From positions 2,348,340 through 2,412,339 of the forward strand of contig CM055109.1 in NCBI GenBank assembly GCA_029204225.1: a stretch of 64,000 nucleotides of DNA, written 5' to 3'. Positions 58,651-64,000 of the stretch are shown one piece after another. Origin of the DNA: Diphasiastrum complanatum (lineage: Eukaryota > Streptophyta > Lycopodiopsida > Lycopodiales > Lycopodiaceae). The notes under the pieces were generated by a model. That model saw nothing but the letters and a program-made list of their open reading frames with translations, did not search any database and was not told where the DNA came from. Numbering within the stretch: position 1 is the stretch's first letter; every line of letters starts with the position of its first letter. Made by a program: the position numbers and the translations under genes.

Positions 58651-61355
58651 AAATTTAGGTACCAACTATCTCTTTCCTGGATTTCCACTACCAAATGCAC
58701 CCAAACATAAATTCTTTTGTTGATAGTCTATTGGATCACATACTTGTTCTAGCATTTTCAAGAAATAACCTGCCAAGGTTTAAAAGTTGTAAATCCTTTA
58801 ATTTGGACATCAGTAGATGGTTTTAGATGGTTTCAGCTATTCCACAAGAAGTATACAATTCCCGCCAGTCTAGGAAGGCTCCTTCTAACTCTTTCTATTG
58901 TTTTCTAACAGAAAACAGAATCAGTAGATCTGCAAACCATTGGCATCAGAACACCATTTCAAAACTGATTTCTGATATCTATTGGAAAAGCATGTCCACC
59001 ATTCAAAAAAAAAAAATTGGCCATTACTCCTTTTTCCCCCAAAAAAAAAAGAAAAAAAAAATTTGCAATCCGGGTCGCGGATCGCTGACGTTCCAGATCG
59101 CGCGATGGGGTTCGTTTTTGCAGCGGATTGCAATCCACTGCAACTAAGATAGAGTTTACTAATACTACAAAATTCATATATATTCACTTGCAAATCTTGA
59201 AAGCAGGTCTTTTCTACTCATTCATTGTTTTCTAACTATGACTTCTAGTGCTATACTTTTGAAAACAATTATTCTGATATGTACATCATGATCAAGCAAA
59301 TCAGAATTAAATTTTTAAAAGACAAACAATGAATTCAGGGTATTATAAAACAAGATAGCCATGAGAAATAACAGGCACACAATCAATGCACAAAGTCTTC
59401 GCATTCATTGGTTGGATTTAAGTTGGTAACTGCGCATAAACAGTACAGAACAATAGTCATCTAATGTGCTAGTTACAAATAGCCACGAGTCTAATGTCAC
59501 TGTGGCAGATGTTTTTTGTCGATCAAAAGAACTTACGGAGTGGAATTAGCCTCCAACTCTGATTCGGCTCACCCTTCCATGTTGAAAGTATCACATCAGT
59601 GCCATCTGTAATGACACGGTGCTTTTTGTCCCAGTGGTTGGTGGATAGATTTATGTGGATGTTGTTGAAGGGCCTGAGAGCACTCCATCCATCCCCAACA
59701 TCTTGACTTAGCGTCCATAAGACAGATTCATCCTGATTATGCCCAAAGTAGGTTGACACGTTCACCTGCAAGCTTGCAATGCAGAATGTGTGTGACTGCT
59801 GTTTTGGTCAGAAAAGTCTAAAGCTTCAAACATAAACGATTCTTCAGTGAAGGGTGACCTCCAGTCACACAGCATCATCACAGCTGTTTATCATTGTCAG
59901 AAACAAAAAAAATTCTTCTGGAAAACGGTATTCTTGAATAGAAAGGGTTCTAGAGAGTAATCAGACTAAGGAAACTTAAATCTTTAGAAGAGAGTTCTTG
60001 TTATCAGAAAGATATCCCTTCAAAATAGATTGATTTATTTTTCTGCAAGAGTTACACACCGTGCAGTCAACCGATGAATTAAAAACCTCATTCCTACATT
60101 TCAGGCCAAAGCTAGCAGTTTCAACCACTTGATATACTGTGACTCATCGGGTCTTGGTCCTGTGAAATGTTTCTCAATATCTGATTCTGAAATAAGGCCA
60201 AATACAAATTGTGGAAGGACCACGGGAATGATCTGGGATCCGTGTAAGCAAACTTTGCCCCTTGTGGTAAATGCACAGACAGTACCCCTAGAGCAAGGGA
60301 CGATAAGTCTAAAACCAACACCAGCATTGAGGCACATTTCATGGTACCAAACAAAATTTCCAAAAATGTAAACAGCACAATTAGTGAAAGTTTGCATGGC
60401 ATGTCTCAAACCTTTGAAGAAATGGCACCTTATGGATGCTCATTGAGGAATGTTTTAAGTGTAACAGCTTGGCAAAGTCGCATCATATTTGTATAAAAGT
60501 CTGATGGTTAGCTAAGTGTCGCCTTACGTATCGGGTCACTACTTAAAGAAGCTCATCTAATCTAAGCATTTACAGGGCAGGCTACGACATTTATAAACGT
60601 TATCGCACGATCCAGGTTTCTTCAGTGAGGGAGTTAAGTGGATGAGAATCTTTACCTTACTTCCTTCAAGACCAGGGTGGGTCAATGCTTCGTGCGTAGC
60701 CTTGTTAACAAGTGCAAACGCAGGATGCCCGACCTCATCTTTTACCTTCGACTCCCATGAGTTGTCCTTGAACCATTGCTGGATAACACAACGTAACCCA
60801 GAATTAGCACATGATCTATATCTTGGTAAATCTTATGAAACTACGCCACGACGGCACTAATTAGAAGCAAAAAGAAACGAATGCAACGTTTACTAACTTT
60901 TCCGCGAATTGCAAAGGAGAAGATTGCATTTAATATGCAGACTTCACATGTCAGGCACTTCCTTGCAAGTTAGAACATTCATCCGATGCAAAAAAAACAG
61001 ATATAAGGAGCGCTTGTTTCCCCGATTTGTGAACATTGAACAGATGCATGCAAAATCCTGTTCAATCAATAAAGTAAAGCCGCAGCTGTGCAACTATAAC
61101 TTTCATGAAATTGGTTTCCAGTTCCGTGTTTAGCCAGCATTGCGCTAGCAATTAACTCAGAGACGATCAATGTCCTACAAAGAACAAGAGTTGCGATTTG
61201 TTTAAGAGCTAGCAAACAAAGGCATGATAACGCTCAGAAACCTGGCGAGGATCCGAATCGTCAGCAGGTGCAAAAACCACCCCGTCACTGCGAGCAGATA
61301 AGTTGTAAGCAGGATTGGCCTTACACTGAAGCTTAACAAACTGGCCTCGGGCCAT
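55557..61355 (-). CDS. Two-domain EUL (Euonymus-type) lectin, complete
   Basis: Six exons in phase (61242-61355, 60656-60778, 59537-59765, 57347-57516, 56347-56469, 55557-55781) give 984 bp, 327 residues and a TAA stop. Two EUL beta-trefoil domains: about 5-153 (VKLQCKANPAYNLSARSDGV, HPAFALVNKATHEAL, SVLWTLSQDVGDGW, NQSWRLIPL) and about 172-327 (LKIQCKLDARYNLSARSDGI, FPAFALLNRATQAAL, SILWTESQDFGHGW, NQLWHFVPL). They are joined by a short acidic/aromatic linker. Expected to bind glycans in cytoplasm and nucleus, as in two-domain EUL proteins of other plants. An acceptor TTTGTTGCAG at 61371-61380, 15 bp before the ATG, suggests an intron in the 5' leader; a matching donor candidate lies near 61885. 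No broken codons. Confidence 0.92.
56347..56469 (-). CDS. Two-domain lectin exon 5
   Basis: 41 codons starting HWIKDDWWAAK after AATTATGCAG and ending EGQQ before GTATGC. The counterpart of exon 2. Confidence 0.9.
57347..57516 (-). CDS. Two-domain lectin exon 4
   Basis: 170 bp; its first two bases complete an Arg codon. It encodes the linker (GDEAFERNFEGNYSLERSW) and the start of domain 2 (QCKLDARYNLSARSDG), ending HRQ before GT. The ending matches exon 1, as expected after domain duplication. Confidence 0.9.
58140..58648 (+). pseudogene. LINE relic joined directly to (CT)n
   Basis: Starts near the RT core (FCADDVVLISPNKD) and reaches the zinc-finger-like region (CQFCSMG...) and a CPIYHEI-like stretch. 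At the equivalent of YYCLF in the other copies it jumps to (CT)n at 58593-58648, with the rest of the C-terminus and the 3' untranslated region missing. It lies in the two-domain lectin's intron 3, opposite strand. Confidence 0.6.
58593..58648. repeat. (CT)n microsatellite at LINE junction
   Basis: 56 bp of CT following CCAATCTCG. Confidence 0.95.
59537..59765 (-). CDS. Two-domain lectin exon 3
   Basis: 229 bp starting VNVSTYFGHNQDES after GCTTGCAG and ending in phase 1 at a GTAAGT donor. It completes the first domain. Confidence 0.9.
60656..60778 (-). CDS. Two-domain lectin exon 2
   Basis: 41 codons starting QWFKDNSWESK after a TTATCCAG acceptor and ending GSK before GTAAAG. Same length and phase as exon 5 and as exon 2 of the lectin at 39-44 kb. 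Confidence 0.9.
61242..61355 (-). CDS. Two-domain lectin exon 1
   Basis: 38 codons from MARGQFVKLQC to DSDPRQ, ending at a GT donor (61241-61240). The ATG follows 15 bp of leader after a good splice acceptor. Confidence 0.9.
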
Positions 61356-62100
61356 TTTCGCGAGATATATCTGCAACAAAGAAGCTGTCGAGTCACTTTA
61401 CATAACAAATCAGCTATATATACATCATAGCAACAAAGCGCGTACGCATAAGCTCCCAGAAGTGCCTCATCATTTACTATCTGAGTAAAACAACTAGAGT
61501 TGATATATGCGGAGCGTTAAAGGCGAACTTCAATATCACGTATGCTATTGTTAGCAGATGAAATCGACACAGACATGACATTAACACGGAGTTTATCATA
61601 ACTAGCAATCAAAATAGTATGCCACTTTGCAAGTAAGCTAGAAGCCACGTCAACTTTCTTCAGATGCTGTCAAATGTCAGAACAGCCAAAGCCTAATCTA
61701 TCTGACAGCAATTGAACTTTGCATAGAGCTTGCAAACTTCTCAATAACTTAATCAAAGTGGAAAGATCGCTATCAGGTAAAATCGGGCGATAATCGGCAA
61801 CAAAGCCAAAAACTCAGAAATCTTAAGGAAGAGGCGGATGCAAATGATTCAATCAAAAATGGCAGAGCAAAAACGTCCAAAATCTATGAAGATCACCTTC
61901 CACAAAGACTATTAGAGAGCAGGCACACGATCGATCGATCGATCAATCTCCTCCTATTTGTTGCTTCTCTCTTGCTCGTCGTCGTAGTAGATAGATAATA
62001 AACGTAGACGACGAACGAGGAAGAGAGGGGGGTGGGTGGTCACCACGAAAGAACACAGGCGGTCACGGACTTTTCTGATGACCCCTGTTTGGCAAGTGAC
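61356..62100 (-). promoter_or_regulatory. Leader and promoter region of the two-domain lectin
   Basis: Probably an untranslated first exon near 61890-62010 (includes four GATC words at 61931-61946), a leader intron ending at 61371 and the promoter around 62050-62110. No clear TATA box; the placement is inferred from splice sites only. Confidence 0.35.
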
Positions 62101-62242
62101 CTTTCACTATATCTTATTAATATGTCAAAAGAGGTTTCCGGAGCACTCGAGCTAAATCTCATCTTCTAGAAAATAGTTAAGATCAACTTAGCGCTCCGAT
62201 GTGGCAAAATTAACAACAAAGATTGCATTTTAGAGGATTTAC

Positions 62243-62390
62243 TAGGGGGAGGCCCTGCCCGAGGGCATTCCTTGTTGGGAGGGCCCTTGCCCGAGGGCAG
62301 GAGGGTTTAGAGGATTTAGTAGGGGGGAGGCCCTGCCTGAGGGCATTCCTTGTTGGGAGGGCCCTTGCTCGAGGGCGGGAGGGTTTAGAG
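62243..62390. repeat. GC-rich tandem pair with GAGGGC words
   Basis: A block starting GGGGAGGCCCTGCC with CATTCCTTGTTGGGAGGGCC occurs twice, at about 62248 and 62326. The words resemble the GC-rich foldback at 45333-45435, which holds the same position relative to the next repeat. Confidence 0.75.
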
Positions 62391-62675
62391 ACCAGTTTTT
62401 TTTTTTCGGTTTTTTGTCGTTTTTTTCTTTTGCAAATTTTTTTACGTTTGTGGTGGAATGTGGATGTGGACAGCCAATGACGGGCTGCCACATAGCACAT
62501 ACACATTCCACCGGAGAGAGGAGAGAGAACGTGCATTCCACCGGAGAGAGAACATGCATTTCATCGGAGAGAGGAGAGAGAATGACAGATTCCTAAGAGA
62601 GAGAAAATTGGATGGACATTATGTTCTTGGAGGTGGTCCCAAAATACAAAGGACACCTGAGCACAAGGCATTACG
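62390..62675. repeat. Dispersed repeat, copy 2 (upstream of two-domain lectin)
   Basis: Close match to 45500-45785 from the T-rich start through AATGTGGATGTGGACAGCC, the CACCGGAGAGAGG units and GGACATTATG, to CACCTGAGCACAA. Unit number in the CACCGGAGAG array differs slightly. Confidence 0.85.
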
Positions 62676-62699
62676 AAAAATCAAAAACTCATTTTAATG

Positions 62700-64000
62700 C
62701 TCAAACTCACGAATGATACGTCGACTATCACAACAAAGCTATAAACAAATATTGCATTTCGAAAAATGCTCAAACTCACCTAAGAGTGACAACTCACCTA
62801 TTAGCAAATCGTTACAAGGTATCGCAGCAAAACTAAAATCAAATATTGCATTTTAGAAAAATCAAAATATAATTAAATCTCATTTTAATACTCAATCTCA
62901 TCTAAGAGTGACACCTCCGCTTTTAGTTAGCAATTGAAAATGATTGCCAAATTTTGAAACACTTAACATGCATTCATCCCTATCGTGGAATTTAGTTTTT
63001 ATCCAACTCGATAGATATAGACCCATATGTAGGAGCAAGTCTAACACAATAGTTGTTTTGGCTTGGTTGCATGATCGATCTCCACATGGAACAATAAGAA
63101 GTGGCCAAATATCAATATTTGTAGCATGCCACATGGCTAAGATTTTGTTTTTGGGCTCCACGTGGAACCTTGATAAGTCACCTTGATAAAGGCATAGCAA
63201 AGATCTTGTTTTAGTCCTATAACCTAAAGTTTTGATTAATCCAACGATTTCAAACATGGTGGATAAGGTTTGGCATTTGGGTTTATCCACCCAAGTTCTC
63301 TCTCTCCATATGCACATTTGAGAATAGATTGTGCCCTCATGAGGTCAATGTTTGAGTCTAGCAAAGTTTGAAGGTCTTCACTCTTTTGGGGCATCTTAAT
63401 CTACCCAAGTCCTAATTCCCATTTGCACATTGGAAGAATATATTGTGCTCTCATGTGGTCAATGTTTTAAGTTGGATGAAGTTAATGGCCACCATTTTGT
63501 TTGGATGAAAGTTAAAGGGTGTCCTTCGCACATTGTTCCTTCAAGGCCATTTACCCTGCTCTTCTATGCTGATGTATTGGTCTTTGTTCCCTAAATGAAA
63601 GCAATTGCACATGTTTTTTTTATAGTCTAGTAGTTTAGTAAACAAGTAGTAATTATTTCTTTACAATTTAGTCTTATGTCTAAGTTCAACCTCTTTGCTC
63701 AAAGACAATAACCATGTGGCATATTGTGGAGCATAGATATGCATTAAATCAAAAGTTATGATTTGATTTTGATAAATTAGAAAGTCCACATATAGTCGGC
63801 CCTCTCTAAATGTTATCTCTATGTATGTTAACCCTGGCTATTAGTTAATTTTTGGCTACTTCCAAGGATTTTACACAGTAGAAATGTTAACTGTTATTTG
63901 TTAACATAAGTTACTCCCGCCATCAAGAAATTGACATGGTTAAATGTTATTTTACGAATACCAGTTGTGAAGGAGATGTGTACATCCTGACAATCACAGC
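62700..64000. other. Right end, no gene recognised
   Basis: AT-rich. A short plus-strand stretch near 63550-63590 reads LLFYADVLVFVP, weakly like a LINE reverse transcriptase YADD region, too short to call. Otherwise nothing found. Confidence 0.4.

Noticed and set aside
63540-63600. LINE reverse transcriptase fragment
   Set aside because: Only about a dozen residues look like a YADD region; too short to call as a feature.

Overview
The window looks like nuclear DNA from a land plant with a large, repeat-rich genome. Protein genes are split by long introns, and those introns and the spaces between genes are packed with decayed retrotransposons and long dinucleotide microsatellites. A fern is my best guess: kilobase introns, a two-domain Euonymus-type lectin, and abundant LINE, Copia and Gypsy debris. 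A gymnosperm or lycophyte cannot be excluded from sequence alone.

Three host genes are visible, all on the minus strand. (1) About 2.1-15.8 kb: a sucrose-phosphate phosphatase gene with five exons seen in phase. The C-terminal exons lie beyond the left edge. (2) 39.0-44.7 kb: a lectin with a long His/Pro-rich N-terminal region and one Euonymus-lectin (EUL) domain. (3) 55.6-61.4 kb: a complete six-exon gene for a tandem two-EUL-domain lectin of 327 residues. Genes 2 and 3 share exactly the same internal exon lengths (123 and 229 bp), and a related repeat lies upstream of each.

The rest is mobile DNA. SPP intron 3 holds a nested Gypsy-type element (5539-7842, target duplication GTCAG) and LINE fragments; SPP intron 1 holds a minus-strand Copia relic. 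Between SPP and the first lectin lie a complete but internally deleted Copia-type element (17463-21439, duplication TTTAC), an older Copia relic (22.1-25.1 kb), a minus-strand Gypsy relic (25.6-28.3 kb) and a nearly full-length Copia pol with a 3' LTR (28.3-32.2 kb). LINE pieces sit inside the first lectin gene (39.3-41.0 kb). A decayed chromovirus lies between the lectin genes (50.5-53.2 kb).

The most unusual signals are: a tandem set of hairpins at 50.3-50.5 kb whose stems co-vary while their loops stay almost constant, with a similar pair at 49.8 kb; LINE copies whose 3' ends run into (TC)n microsatellites instead of poly(A), one of them lying between two (TC)n tracts next to a lectin splice site; GC-rich foldback sequences ending in GGGGAAGGCCC; and clusters of short palindromic or repeated words that no gene explains.
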